Counted from the stretch's first letter, positions 17,640-26,447 are shown. The stretch: DNA of 64,000 bases from Thioalkalivibrio sulfidiphilus (GCF_000377945.1 NZ_KB898932.1:17846-81845); one strand, 5' to 3'. Numbers and translations are program-made. Notes: generated from the sequence alone by a model not told the origin.

Positions 17640-18925
17640 ACCACCCTATCCGAGTCAACTTTGAACGCCTGCGCGAGGACGTGCTTGCCCTGTCGCGCAT
17701 CGGCCAGACCCCCGACCAGGGCATCCACCGCATGGCCTTCAGCGAGGGCGATCTGGAGGGCCGTCGCTGGTTCCGCTCGCGCATCGAAGCGGCGGGCCTG
17801 GAGGTCTACGAGGACGGCGCCGCCAACCTGCACGCGCGTCTGGACTGGGACGGCAAGCGCCCCAGCGTGATGATGGGCTCGCACCTGGACACGGTGCCCG
17901 GCGGCGGCCCCCTGGACGGGGCGCTCGGCGTGCTGGTGGGCCTCGAGGTGCTGCGCACCGTCAAGGAGGCGGGCGTCACGCTCAGGCATCCCCTGGAGGC
18001 GGTGGACTTCACCGACGAGGAGGGGCGCTTCGGCGGCCTGTTCGGCTCCCAGGCCATCGCCGGGCAGCTGACCCCGGCGGTGATCCATAACGCCCGGGAC
18101 CTGGATGGCGTGACCCTCACCGAGGCCATGGCCTCCTGGGGCCTGGACGCCAACGCTGCCCTGTTCGCCCGGCGTGCGCCGGATTCCATCCACGCCTACC
18201 TGGAACTGCACATCGAGCAGGGCCCGGTGCTGGACCGCAACCAGGTGTCCATCGGCGTGGTGGATGCCATCACCGGCCTGTTCAAGTGGGACGTGCGCCT
18301 CATGGGCCAGACCAACCACGCGGGCACCACCCCCATGGACATGCGCGTGGACAGCTTCCAGGGCCTGGCGGAATTCGCCGGCGAGATCAACCGCATCCTG
18401 GAGGAGCACGGCAGCCCCCACAGCCGCGCCACCATCGGCCGGGTGGAACTCAAGCCCGGCGCCGCCAACACCGTGCCGGGGCAGACCAGTTTCTCCCTGG
18501 ACGTGCGTGACACCGACGCCGAGACCCTGAAGAACCTGGCGGATGCCTTCCGCCGCACCCTCTCGGCCCTGGCCCGCCGCCGGGACCTGATGTTCGAGTT
18601 CGACGTGCTCTCGGAGATCCCGCCCATGCGCTGCGATCCCGGCCTGGTGCAGCTGGTGACCGACACCGCAGAACGTCTCGACCTCAAGCACTTGCGCATG
18701 CCGAGCGGCGCCGCCCACGACGCCCAGATCATGGGCTCGGTGACCCGCACCGGCATGATCTTCGTGCCGAGCCTGGAGGGCAAAAGCCACTCGGCCTCCG
18801 AGTGGACCGCTTGGGAGGACATCGAGCGGGGCGCGAACCTGGCCCTGCACACGGTGTTGCAGCTGGCCGCCGCGGATGCCGGCGCGGCCATGAGAGAACA
18901 AAAACCGAAGAGGAAGAAGGCATGA
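17636..18925 (+). CDS. M20-family N-carbamoyl amino acid / ureido amidohydrolase
   Basis: Zn-dependent amidohydrolase of 429 residues in the allantoate amidohydrolase / N-carbamoyl-L-amino acid hydrolase group. Metal-binding signatures are MMGSHLDTVPGGGPLDGALG, FTDEEGRFGG, the lid motif ELHIEQGPVLDRN and the late PSGAAHDAQ and EGKSHSASEWT segments. Family members release ammonia and CO2 from an N-carbamoyl group or cleave ureido compounds. It overlaps the FN3 gene and the isochorismatase gene by 4 nt each. Within this cluster it likely processes a carbamoylated or ureido nitrogen source. The exact substrate cannot be told from sequence. Confidence 0.85.
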   Translation: MNHPIRVNFERLREDVLALSRIGQTPDQGIHRMAFSEGDLEGRRWFRSRIEAAGLEVYEDGAANLHARLDWDGKRPSVMMGSHLDTVPGGGPLDGALGVLVGLEVLRTVKEAGVTLRHPLEAVDFTDEEGRFGGLFGSQAIAGQLTPAVIHNARDLDGVTLTEAMASWGLDANAALFARRAPDSIHAYLELHIEQGPVLDRNQVSIGVVDAITGLFKWDVRLMGQTNHAGTTPMDMRVDSFQGLAEFAGEINRILEEHGSPHSRATIGRVELKPGAANTVPGQTSFSLDVRDTDAETLKNLADAFRRTLSALARRRDLMFEFDVLSEIPPMRCDPGLVQLVTDTAERLDLKHLRMPSGAAHDAQIMGSVTRTGMIFVPSLEGKSHSASEWTAWEDIERGANLALHTVLQLAAADAGAAMREQKPKRKKA

Positions 18926-19665
18926 GCAAGCCGGACAACGTCACCGACCTGTCGAAGTACGACAGCATCGACCCGCTCAGGGACCAGTACCGCGAGACCC
19001 TGATCACCAACCGGATCCTGAAGCGGGAACTGGGCGCCCACCACGCGGCCCTGCTGTGCATCGACCTGCAGTACCTGGATGCGGCGCGTGGCTACGGCGT
19101 GTTCGCCGACTGCGAGCGATCCGGCGTGCCCATCGAGGCCCAGGAGTACTACTTCAACGCCCTGGAGAACCAGGTGCTGCCCAACGTGCGGCGCCTGCAG
19201 GACGCCTTCCGTGCCGTGGGCCTGGAGGTGATCCACACCCGCATCCAGTCGCTCACCGCCGATGGCCGCGACCGGGGTCCGGGGCACAAGCGCCTCAACC
19301 TGCATGCCGCGCCCGGTTCCAAAGAGGCGGAGTTCGTGGAGATGGTCGCGCCCCAGGGCGACGAGATCATCATCAACAAGACCGCCAGCGGCGTGTTCAC
19401 CTCCACGAACCTGGAGTACGTGCTGCGCAACCTGGAGATCACGTCGCTCTTCGTGGTGGGGGTCTACAGCAACGAGTGCGTCTCCACCGCCATCCGTGAT
19501 GCCTGTGACCTGGGCTTCTACGTGACGCTGATCGAGGACGGCTGCGCGACGGTGACCCCGGAGATGCAGCAGGCGACGCTGACCACCATCAAGGACCGCT
19601 ATGCCCGGGTGATGAGCACCGACGAGGCACTGGCCGAAGTGGCCAAGGTGGCGGAGGCCTCGTGA
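18922..19665 (+). CDS. Isochorismatase-fold cysteine amidohydrolase
   Basis: Protein of 247 residues; I chose the ATG at 18922, which overlaps the upstream stop by 4 nt. The cysteine hydrolase triad is visible: Asp48 in LLCIDLQ, Lys in INKTASGVF and Cys in YSNECVSTAIRDA, with a cis-peptide region before it (FVVGVYSNE). Relatives include N-carbamoylsarcosine amidase, biuret hydrolase and ureidoacrylate amidohydrolase. The first 35 residues are a family-untypical extension. Given the neighbouring M20 amidohydrolase and carbamoyltransferase homologue, an N-carbamoyl or biuret-like substrate is a reasonable inference. Confidence 0.83.
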   Translation: MSKPDNVTDLSKYDSIDPLRDQYRETLITNRILKRELGAHHAALLCIDLQYLDAARGYGVFADCERSGVPIEAQEYYFNALENQVLPNVRRLQDAFRAVGLEVIHTRIQSLTADGRDRGPGHKRLNLHAAPGSKEAEFVEMVAPQGDEIIINKTASGVFTSTNLEYVLRNLEITSLFVVGVYSNECVSTAIRDACDLGFYVTLIEDGCATVTPEMQQATLTTIKDRYARVMSTDEALAEVAKVAEAS

Positions 19666-21098
19666 ACGGGCCTGAGACGGCCGTGCTCCCGGCGGGTATC
19701 GCCTGGGGCATCCTCGGGGCGTTCAGTGTCCTGTGGGTGTTCCTGGGCTGGTACCTGGGGCGCAGAGCGCGGACCGTGGACGACTACATGCTGGCCGGAC
19801 GCAACGTGGGGCTTGCGCTCGCCACTGCCACCGCCATGGCCACCTGGGTGACCACCAACACCACCATGGCCGCGCCCCAGTTCGCACTGCAACTGGGCAT
19901 CTGGGGCATGGTGGGCTATGCCCTGGGCTCTGTGGGACTGATCCTGTTCGCGCCACTGGCGGGGCGCATCCGCAGGTTGATGCCGGGCGGCTTTACCAGT
20001 GGCGATTTCATCCGCCTGCGTTACGGCAACACCGCCTGGCGCGTGTTCCTGGTGATCTCGCTGATCTATGGCCTGGGCTGGCTGATCAGTTTAGGCATGG
20101 CCGGCGGCGTGCTCATCGAGGCGCTCGCCGGTATCGACTACCGGGTGGGCATGAGCGTGATCCTGTTCATCTGCGTGCTCTACACCCTGCTGGGCGGTCT
20201 GCGCGCGGTGATCGGCACCGACTTCGTTCAGACGATCCTGATCCTGGTGGGCCTGGTCATCCTGGCGTGGCTGGTCATCGCTCAGGTCGGCTTCGGTGAA
20301 ATCCACGTGACGGTCTCGGAACAGCGTCCCGAACTGCTGAATCTGCTGTTCCCCGCCGCGATCATGTTCCTGTTCAACAACCTGCTGTTCGGCGTGGGCG
20401 AGATCTTTCATTCCAACGTGTGGTGGAGCCGCGCCTTCGCCTTCGGCCGGGGCGTGGGCAAGCGGGCCTACCTGATGGCGGGCCTGTTGTGGATGCCCAT
20501 TCCCATCGTCGCCGGTTTCATAGCCCTGGCCACGCCGGCGCTCGGCATCAACGTGCCTGGCGCCGACATGGTGGGGCCCCTGGTGGCCGGTGAGCTGCTG
20601 GGCCTGGCGGGCGCCATCATCGTCTTCATCGTGGTGTTCTCGGCGCTGGCTTCCAGCGTGGACTCGGTACTGGCCGCCACGTCGGACCTGGTGACCCGGG
20701 ACATCTACAAGGGCCACCTGCGCAGGCAGGCCGGCGAGCGCGAAGTCTATCTGGCCGCCAAGACCATCGTGGTGGTGCTGGGCACGGTGACCTGGGCCCT
20801 GTGCATGCTGCGCCTGGGCACGCTGGGCGCCGTGCTGCAGTTCCTGGGCGCCTTCGTGGCCAGCACCATCATGCCCATCGTCGCCGGCCTCTACTGGCGG
20901 CGCACCAACCCCTGGGGCGTGATCGCCGCCATGGTGCTGGGCACGGTGATCGGGCTTTACAGCTATTTCGCCATCGGCTTCTACGTGGCGGCACTGGTGT
21001 CCGCGGCCATCTCCATGGCGCTGGTGCTGGTGACGACCTGGCTGTGGCCGAGGGATTTCCAGTGGGCCAGTCTGCGTGAAGAGCCGCTGCGTGGCTGA
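19662..21098 (+). CDS. Sodium:solute symporter (SSS family)
   Basis: Membrane protein of 478 residues with about 13 hydrophobic helices, starting at GTG 19662 (4-nt overlap with the hydrolase stop). SSS hallmarks include the N-terminal YLGRRARTVDDYMLAGRNVG, the Gly-rich stretch in LYTLLGGLRAVIGTDFVQT and the SALASSVDSVLAATSDLVTRD segment near the Na+-binding region. It probably imports the substrate of the two amidohydrolases using the sodium gradient, fitting a haloalkaliphile. An R4 repeat separates it from the rest of the unit. Confidence 0.88.
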   Translation: MNGPETAVLPAGIAWGILGAFSVLWVFLGWYLGRRARTVDDYMLAGRNVGLALATATAMATWVTTNTTMAAPQFALQLGIWGMVGYALGSVGLILFAPLAGRIRRLMPGGFTSGDFIRLRYGNTAWRVFLVISLIYGLGWLISLGMAGGVLIEALAGIDYRVGMSVILFICVLYTLLGGLRAVIGTDFVQTILILVGLVILAWLVIAQVGFGEIHVTVSEQRPELLNLLFPAAIMFLFNNLLFGVGEIFHSNVWWSRAFAFGRGVGKRAYLMAGLLWMPIPIVAGFIALATPALGINVPGADMVGPLVAGELLGLAGAIIVFIVVFSALASSVDSVLAATSDLVTRDIYKGHLRRQAGEREVYLAAKTIVVVLGTVTWALCMLRLGTLGAVLQFLGAFVASTIMPIVAGLYWRRTNPWGVIAAMVLGTVIGLYSYFAIGFYVAALVSAAISMALVLVTTWLWPRDFQWASLREEPLRG

Positions 21099-21106
21099 AC
21101 AACAGC

Positions 21107-21250
21107 GTGCCGCAGAGACGCGGAGGCGCGGAGAAATGAAATGGACAGGATTAACAGGATTTACATGTAAAAGGTTCAATCCTGTGAATCCGCTTTCATC
21201 CTGTCAATCCTGTCAGAGGATTTTATGTCTTGCCCTCCGCGCCACGGCGT
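21107..21250. repeat. Inverted repeat with octamer and nonamer units (R4)
   Basis: The outer arm is of the GCGGAGGC octamer type (CGCAGAGACGCGGAGGCGCGG). The inner arms are nonamers (GACAGGATT, AACAGGATT, then CATCCTGTCAATCCTGTCA). The outer right arm is degraded (CCCTCCGCGCCACGGCG). The element lies between the symporter and small-protein genes, inside what otherwise looks like one operon. Confidence 0.85.
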
Positions 21251-21286
21251 TTCAGCGGCAAGTAGTGAATTGAAGGAGATGCATCC

Positions 21287-21409
21287 ATGACCCTATCCGT
21301 CAGTGCATTCACATGGCTGGTGAGCATTGCCACCGTGGTGACCACCCTGTCGCCGCTGCTGCTCATCGGTTTGTTCATCCGTGACCTGAGGAGGGGCACG
21401 CTATGGTAG
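21287..21409 (+). CDS. Small single-pass membrane protein (40 residues)
   Basis: Short open frame MTLSVSAFTWLVSIATVVTT followed by LSPLLLIGLFIRDLRRGTLW. An excellent ribosome binding site (AAGGAGA) lies 8-9 nt before the ATG. The product is one hydrophobic helix with a basic tail, so the N-terminus would be outside. Its stop codon overlaps the start of the carbamoyltransferase-like gene (ATG 21403) by 7 nt. Position after a sodium symporter gene suggests a small accessory subunit, but this is inference. Homology could not be tested. Confidence 0.65.
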   Translation: MTLSVSAFTWLVSIATVVTTLSPLLLIGLFIRDLRRGTLW

Positions 21410-22491
21410 AGACCAACGACGCGCAGCTGGACCGGCCGCTGCAGCCCAAGGACGGTACCGCCGGTATCGAGCGGCCCAAGGCGCTGCTGGACAGCCTGCC
21501 CGAGGATCCGCGCCCGCTCATGACCCTGTCCAGCCGGCACGTGGTCTCCTCGCGCCAGTTCGACCGGGAGACCCTGGTGCAGCTGTTCCGCCTCGCGGCC
21601 CAGTACGAGAGCACGCCCGCGCTGCTGCATCCGCCCCTGGCCGGCAAGATCCTGATCAGCGCCTTCTACGAGCCGAGCACCCGTACACGCCTGTCCTTCG
21701 AGAGCGCCTGGCACCGGCTGGGCGGGGACATCATGTCCATCACCGACCCGAAGAGTACGGGCATGGCCAAGGGCGAATCGCTCGCTGACATCGCCGAGAT
21801 GTTCAACAACTACGGTGACGTGATCGTGCTGCGCAACAACGAAGGCCCGGCGATCTACGAGATGCTGGACTCCCTGCGCATCCCCATCATCAACGCGGGC
21901 AACGGCATCGACGAGCATCCCACCCAGGCCATGGCGGATGTCTACACCATCATGAAGTGGCGTCCCGAACTGGCCCGCACGGATCTGCCCGCCGGGCAGC
22001 GCATCCGCATCGGCATCATCGGCGTACCCAGCCGCATGCGCACCGTGCGCAGCCTGCTCTTGACCTTGGGCTGCTTCGCCCACGCCATCGAAGAGGTGGT
22101 GATCCTGAGTCGCGAGGACAATCTGTTCGACGAGGGCCAGGCCGAGGAGTTGGGCGGGGCCGGGCTCAAGGTGCGCGTGGCCACGGATCTGGACGGTGAA
22201 CTGCCGAGCCTGGACGTGGTGTACATCAATGCCATCGCCTGGGTGGGAGACACCTTCGAGGCCATGGGCATGGACATGCGCCTGTCCGCCGCCTCGCCGC
22301 TGAAGAAGGGCGCCATCGTGTTGCACCCGCTCGCCCGCGGCGAGGAACTGTCCACCGACCTGGATAAGACCCCCCACAACTGGTACTTCGCCCAGGCCCG
22401 CGGCGCGGTATTCATCCGCATGGCCCTGCTCACCTGCATGGTGCGCCGGATCAGCGAGGTCATGGATGTGCCGGATGTCGGGCGCGGCTGA
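21403..22491 (+). CDS. Aspartate/ornithine carbamoyltransferase-family protein
   Basis: Protein of 362 residues, longer than typical catalytic ATCase (about 310) because of a 45-residue N-terminal extension. The carbamoyl-phosphate loop STRTRLSFESA and the second loop (GMAKGESLADIAEMFNNYGDVIVLRN) are intact. The HPTQAMADV motif and the C-terminal region (IVLHPLARGEELSTDLD) follow family order. The second-substrate region differs from classical PyrB and ArgF. Together with two ureido/carbamoyl hydrolases this suggests either phosphorolysis of a carbamoyl compound to carbamoyl phosphate or carbamoylation of an unusual amine. Not likely to be the housekeeping pyrB. Confidence 0.75.
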   Translation: MVETNDAQLDRPLQPKDGTAGIERPKALLDSLPEDPRPLMTLSSRHVVSSRQFDRETLVQLFRLAAQYESTPALLHPPLAGKILISAFYEPSTRTRLSFESAWHRLGGDIMSITDPKSTGMAKGESLADIAEMFNNYGDVIVLRNNEGPAIYEMLDSLRIPIINAGNGIDEHPTQAMADVYTIMKWRPELARTDLPAGQRIRIGIIGVPSRMRTVRSLLLTLGCFAHAIEEVVILSREDNLFDEGQAEELGGAGLKVRVATDLDGELPSLDVVYINAIAWVGDTFEAMGMDMRLSAASPLKKGAIVLHPLARGEELSTDLDKTPHNWYFAQARGAVFIRMALLTCMVRRISEVMDVPDVGRG

Positions 22492-22504
22492 AATGAACTG
22501 AATT

Positions 22505-22676
22505 CAAGGCGGCCGCAGAGACGCGGAGGCGCGGAGAGAGAAACGCTTTGACAGGATTTACATGATTGACAGGATTAAAACTGCTTTCTACAGATCCTAG
22601 TCTTAAATCATGTTGATCATGTAAATCCTGTCCAGTCCTTTGATATCTCCGCGTCTCCGCGTCTCTGCGGCAATCA
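22505..22676. repeat. R4 inverted repeat
   Basis: Nearly symmetrical outer octamer arms (GCAGAGACGCGGAGGCGCGG, and TCTCCGCGTCTCCGCGTCTC on the right) surround nonamer arms (GACAGGATTTACATGATT and ATCATGTAAATCCTGTCC). The element fills most of the space between the carbamoyltransferase-like gene and the asparagine synthetase gene. Confidence 0.9.
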
Positions 22677-22715
22677 TCAAGCCTTTCTGAGTAATGTAAG
22701 CAGGAGAAAACACAC

Positions 22716-24728
22716 ATGTGTGGAATTGCAGGCGTGTTGCACGCCGACCCCAAACAGCCCGTTGATCCCGAAACCCTGGTGGCCATGGCGGCCATCCAGT
22801 ATCACCGGGGTCCGGACGGTTTCGGTTATCGCGTGGAGAAGGATCGCGGGGTGGGTTTTTCCCACGCCCGTCTGACCATCATCGATCTGGACGAGAACCG
22901 CGGCCGTCAGCCCTTCGCCTCCCAGGACGGCAACCTGATGCTGGCGGTCAACGGTGAACTCTACGACTACAAGCGCATTCGCACCGAGCTGACCTCCCGA
23001 GGCGCCAAGTTTCGCTCCAAGAGCGATTCCGAGATCGTGCTTCATCTCTATGAACGCTACGGCCTGGAGGAGACCCTGAAGCAGATGCGCGGCGAGTACG
23101 CCGTGGCCCTGTACGACCGGGCCAAGGATCGCCTCATGCTGATCCGCGACCGTTTCGGCGTGAAGCCCCTGTACTGGACCGAGGTCAACGGCAAGATCGT
23201 GTTCGGTTCCGAGATCAAGGTGCTGTTCGCCCACCCGGACGTGCCGCGCCGTTTCAACGCCCAGGGCCTCTATCACCAGCTGATGCAGACCGTGGTGCCC
23301 GGCACCACGGCCTTTGACGGCATCCACCAGGTCAAGCCCGGCCACGTGATCACCTTCGAGCGGCGCCATGGCAAGTTCGAGATCAAGGACGAGCGCTACT
23401 GGGACATGGACTTCCCGCTGCTTTCCGAGCGTGGCGAGCCCGAGGACGACGAGGTCTACATCGAGGGCGTGCGCAGGGAACTGATGGAGGCGGTGCAGCT
23501 GCGTCTCGAGGCGGACGTGCCCGTGGCCTGCTATCTCTCCGGCGGAATCGACTCCTGCATCACCCTGGGGCTGTCGGCAGCCAACCAGCAGTCCCCGGTC
23601 AAGGCCTTCACCATCGGCTTCGACAATGCAGACTATGACGAGACCGCTATTGCAAAGGAGATGGCCGAGTCCGTGGGCGCCGACCAGGACATCATGCGGC
23701 TCAATGCCGACCACCTCTACGACAACCTGGTGGAGACCCTCTGGCACGCCGAGCGCACCATCTACAACACCCTGGGCGTGGCCAAGCTGCTCATGAGCCG
23801 GCACGTGAACCAGGCCGGTTACCGGGTGGTGGTCACCGGCGAGGGCTCCGACGAGCTGTTTGCCGGCTACCCGGCCTTCCGCCGCGACATGTTCCTGCAC
23901 GGCCTGGATCACATGGATCCCGCCGAGCGGGCCAGCTGGGAGCAGATGCTGGCGGAGAGCAACAAGCTGTTCTCCGGTGCGATGCTGGCCGAGAACGAAC
24001 TCAACGACCCGGCGCTCAGCGACCTGGTGGGTTTCACCCCCTCCTGCCTGCAGCCCTGGCTGGCCACCGCCGCCCACGTGCCGGGCCTCATGTCCGAGGC
24101 CATGCGTGAACAGGTGCAAGGCTACGAGCCGGGCCGCGCCATCGCCGAGGCCCTGGACGGCGACATGATCGAGGGGCGTCATCCCCTGGACAAGGCCCAG
24201 TACGTGTGGATCAAGACCATGCTGGAAGGCCAGATCCTCACCTGGGGCGGCGACCGGGTGGACATGGCGAACTCCATGGAGGCCCGCCCGCCGTTCCTGG
24301 ATCACCACCTGGCGGAATTCGCGACAAAGATCCCGCCCTCCATGCGTATCCGTGGCCGCACCGAGAAGTACGTGCTGCGCGAGTCCATGAAGGGCCTGCT
24401 GCCCAAGGTGCTCTATGAGCGCGAGAAGTTCGCTTTCATGGCCCCGCCGGCCCACACGGACCCGAAGAAGTGGGCCGCCATGAAGGCCCTGGCCGATGAA
24501 TACCTCTCCGACGAGGCCATCGAGGCCGCCGGCCTGCTGGACCCCTCTGGCGTAAAGGCCCTGTTCGCCCTGCACGAGGCCGAGAACACCTCCGCCTCCA
24601 CCCAGGTACAGCTGGACGCGGTGATCAACCACATGATCGGCGTGCAGGTCCTGCACAGTCACTTCGTGGCTCAGGACGTGCCGGCGTTGGCGCGCAGGAA
24701 GGCGCAGGAATTGGGCTGGGCCGCGTAA
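22716..24728 (+). CDS. asnB: Asparagine synthetase (glutamine-hydrolysing) family
   Basis: Protein of 670 residues. The N-terminal glutaminase domain starts MCGIAGVLH with the nucleophile Cys2 and shows RGPDGFG and the LNGELYD-type segment (VNGELYDYKRI). The C-terminal synthetase domain has the PP-loop YLSGGIDS near residue 272, the EGSDELFAGYPAFR block and the ARPPFLDHHLAEFA substrate region. It makes asparagine from aspartate, glutamine and ATP, or amidates a related acceptor. The frame is longer than E. coli AsnB (554), resembling other AsnB-like amidotransferases. The stop TAA is directly joined to an R2 repeat. Co-orientation with the nitrogen-compound cluster may be functional. Confidence 0.85.
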   Translation: MCGIAGVLHADPKQPVDPETLVAMAAIQYHRGPDGFGYRVEKDRGVGFSHARLTIIDLDENRGRQPFASQDGNLMLAVNGELYDYKRIRTELTSRGAKFRSKSDSEIVLHLYERYGLEETLKQMRGEYAVALYDRAKDRLMLIRDRFGVKPLYWTEVNGKIVFGSEIKVLFAHPDVPRRFNAQGLYHQLMQTVVPGTTAFDGIHQVKPGHVITFERRHGKFEIKDERYWDMDFPLLSERGEPEDDEVYIEGVRRELMEAVQLRLEADVPVACYLSGGIDSCITLGLSAANQQSPVKAFTIGFDNADYDETAIAKEMAESVGADQDIMRLNADHLYDNLVETLWHAERTIYNTLGVAKLLMSRHVNQAGYRVVVTGEGSDELFAGYPAFRRDMFLHGLDHMDPAERASWEQMLAESNKLFSGAMLAENELNDPALSDLVGFTPSCLQPWLATAAHVPGLMSEAMREQVQGYEPGRAIAEALDGDMIEGRHPLDKAQYVWIKTMLEGQILTWGGDRVDMANSMEARPPFLDHHLAEFATKIPPSMRIRGRTEKYVLRESMKGLLPKVLYEREKFAFMAPPAHTDPKKWAAMKALADEYLSDEAIEAAGLLDPSGVKALFALHEAENTSASTQVQLDAVINHMIGVQVLHSHFVAQDVPALARRKAQELGWAA

Positions 24729-24812
24729 GTGGCAAGTGGCAAGTCTCAAGTGGCAAGGAACTTCGGTTATTGATTTCCCTTGCCACTAGCCACTTGAGAC
24801 TTGCCACTGTTC
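24727..24812. repeat. R2 inverted repeat
   Basis: Heptamer arms (AGTGGCA, AGTGGCA, AGTCTCA, AGTGGCA; right arm CCACTAGCCACTTGAGACTT) surround an AT-rich loop. The first bases of the element are part of the asnB stop codon. Confidence 0.9.
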
Positions 24813-24844
24813 ACTGATCTGACATTACACACGGAGCTTCAAAC

Positions 24845-25765
24845 ATGGAACTCGTCCTGGAATACCTCGAAGGCGTCCAATGGGAAGACCTGATCTTCTC
24901 CACCCTGCGCATCCTGCTCATCCTGGTCATGGCCTGGGTGATCATGAGCGTGGTCCGGGGTGGTCTGGCCCGCATGGAAAGAAAGCTGGTGGAAGCCGGC
25001 AAGAAGCAGGGCGATGTGCCCTCGGAGGCCACCAAACGTGCCGAGACCCTGGTGCGGCTGTTGCGCCAGCTGGTGCTCATCGTGGTCTGGGTGATGGCCT
25101 TGCTGGTGATCCTCAACGAGCTGGGCGTCTCCGTGGCCCCCATCCTGGCCTCGGCCGGCGTACTGGGCCTGGCCATCGGCTTCGGCGCCCAGAACCTGGT
25201 GCGCGACGTGATCAGCGGCTTCTTCTTCATCCTGGAGAACCAGGTGCGCGTGGGCGACGTGGTGGTGGTTAACGGCACCGGCGGGCTGGTGGAGGGCATC
25301 AACTTCCGCACTCTGGTGCTGCGTGACCTGGAGGGCAAGGTGCACATCTTCCCCAACGGCACCATCGACGCGGTCACCAACCTGACCCGGGAATGGTCTG
25401 CCTATGTGTTCGACATCGGCGTGGCCTACAAGGAGGACACCGACAAGGTGGTGGGCATCCTCAAGGACGTGGGCGAGGAGATGATGGCCGACACCGAATA
25501 CGGCCCCAACATCCAGGACATCGAGATCTTCGGCGTGGACAAGTTCGATGACTCCGCCGTGGTGATCAAGGGGCGCATTAAGACCCTGCCCATCAAGCAG
25601 TGGTACGTGGGCCGTGAGTTCCTGAGGCGCGTCAAGTATGCGTTCGATGCCCACGGTGTGGAGATCCCGTTCCCGCACAGGACGCTATACTTTGGCGAAG
25701 CCAGTCCCCCGTTCTTGACCCGCATGCTCAATCAGCAGACCCCTGCGGGCGAGAACGGCCAATAA
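24845..25765 (+). CDS. Small-conductance mechanosensitive channel (MscS family)
   Basis: Protein of 306 residues with membrane helices at about 18-40, 75-100 and 105-130. The pore helix and following beta domain show the family signature GVLGLAIGFGAQNLVRDVISGFFFILE then VRVGDVV and VHIFPNGTIDAVTNLTR. It opens under membrane tension to release solutes on hypo-osmotic shock. It is short compared with the large multi-domain paralogues, so it is an MscS-size channel. It is followed after 43 nt by the DUF302 gene, with probable co-transcription. Confidence 0.92.
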   Translation: MELVLEYLEGVQWEDLIFSTLRILLILVMAWVIMSVVRGGLARMERKLVEAGKKQGDVPSEATKRAETLVRLLRQLVLIVVWVMALLVILNELGVSVAPILASAGVLGLAIGFGAQNLVRDVISGFFFILENQVRVGDVVVVNGTGGLVEGINFRTLVLRDLEGKVHIFPNGTIDAVTNLTREWSAYVFDIGVAYKEDTDKVVGILKDVGEEMMADTEYGPNIQDIEIFGVDKFDDSAVVIKGRIKTLPIKQWYVGREFLRRVKYAFDAHGVEIPFPHRTLYFGEASPPFLTRMLNQQTPAGENGQ

Positions 25766-25808
25766 TGTTCCTCATGCATATCCAAGACACAGACAAGGAG
25801 TAGCCACT

Positions 25809-26330
25809 ATGACACCTCATTCCGCGACTCAAGCCACCGCACGCGCTGCATTCGGCGCAAGCACTTTCGGACTGATGCTGTTGCTCCTGGTGGCCTGGGT
25901 GATTCCGGGCGCTGCGCTGGCCCAGGAGGGTGAACAGCCCCAGCTGGTGCAAGTGGTCAAGAGCAACAAGTCCTTCCCGGACACCCTGCAGGCCTTCAAG
26001 GAAGAAGTGAGCAAGGCCGGCTGGAGCCTGCTCAACAGCAACAACATGGCCGGCGTGCTTTCCGAACGGGGATTTACCCTGGACCCGGTGGTGATCCTGG
26101 ACGTGTGCAGCGGCAAGTACAGTGCGCGCATACTGGGCAATGACGAATACCGGCCCATCTCCGCCTTCATGCCTTGCCGGGTGAGCATCTACCAGACCTC
26201 GACGGGTGACGTCTTCATCGCCCGCATGAATACGGGCGCCTTCGTGCAGATGATGCCGCCGGAGGTCGCCGAGGTGATGGAGGCCTCTGACGGCGAGATC
26301 GCCGAGATCATCGCCAGGACAGTGCGTTGA
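25809..26330 (+). CDS. Exported DUF302-family protein
   Basis: Protein of 173 residues with a signal peptide (about residues 1-40; hydrophobic stretch FGLMLLLLVAWVIPGAALAQ). The mature part matches the DUF302 pattern: FPDTLQAFKEEVSKAGWSLLNSNNMAGVLSERGF, then VVILDVCSGKYSARILGNDEYRPISAFMPCRVSIYQ. Two cysteines (VCSGK and MPCRV) are spaced as in many members. It is periplasmic, function unknown; family members often sit with sulfur or redox genes. A strong terminator follows. Confidence 0.85.
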   Translation: MTPHSATQATARAAFGASTFGLMLLLLVAWVIPGAALAQEGEQPQLVQVVKSNKSFPDTLQAFKEEVSKAGWSLLNSNNMAGVLSERGFTLDPVVILDVCSGKYSARILGNDEYRPISAFMPCRVSIYQTSTGDVFIARMNTGAFVQMMPPEVAEVMEASDGEIAEIIARTVR

Positions 26331-26351
26331 GTCTGTAGCGCCCACGTTGAG

Positions 26352-26385
26352 CGAGAAGGCCGCCCTTGGGCGGCCTTCTCGTTTT
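26352..26385 (+). terminator. Rho-independent terminator after the DUF302 gene
   Basis: Perfect 14-bp stem (CGAGAAGGCCGCCC) with a TT loop, followed by TTTT. It marks the end of the chromosomal block before the lower-GC island. Confidence 0.93.
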
Positions 26386-26411
26386 CGTCACTTGTGCCCC
26401 CTCTCGCCAAA

Positions 26412-26431
26412 TCGGTGAGCGATGCGGGCTA
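26412..26431. repeat. Orphan end of a TAGCCCG-type (R5) repeat
   Basis: The 20 nt TCGGTGAGCGATGCGGGCTA match the right end of the 35353-35612 element (CGGTGAAATATGCGGGCTA) at most positions. No partner end is seen nearby. It lies between the DUF302 terminator and the nuclease gene, at the edge of the island. Confidence 0.55.
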
Positions 26432-26447
26432 ATCCTGACAGGCAGGC

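Noticed and set aside
22716..24728. N-acetylglutaminylglutamine amide synthesis (AsnO-type) cluster
   Set aside because: The partner acetyltransferase/ligase and peptidase genes are not adjacent; only the amidotransferase family is shared.
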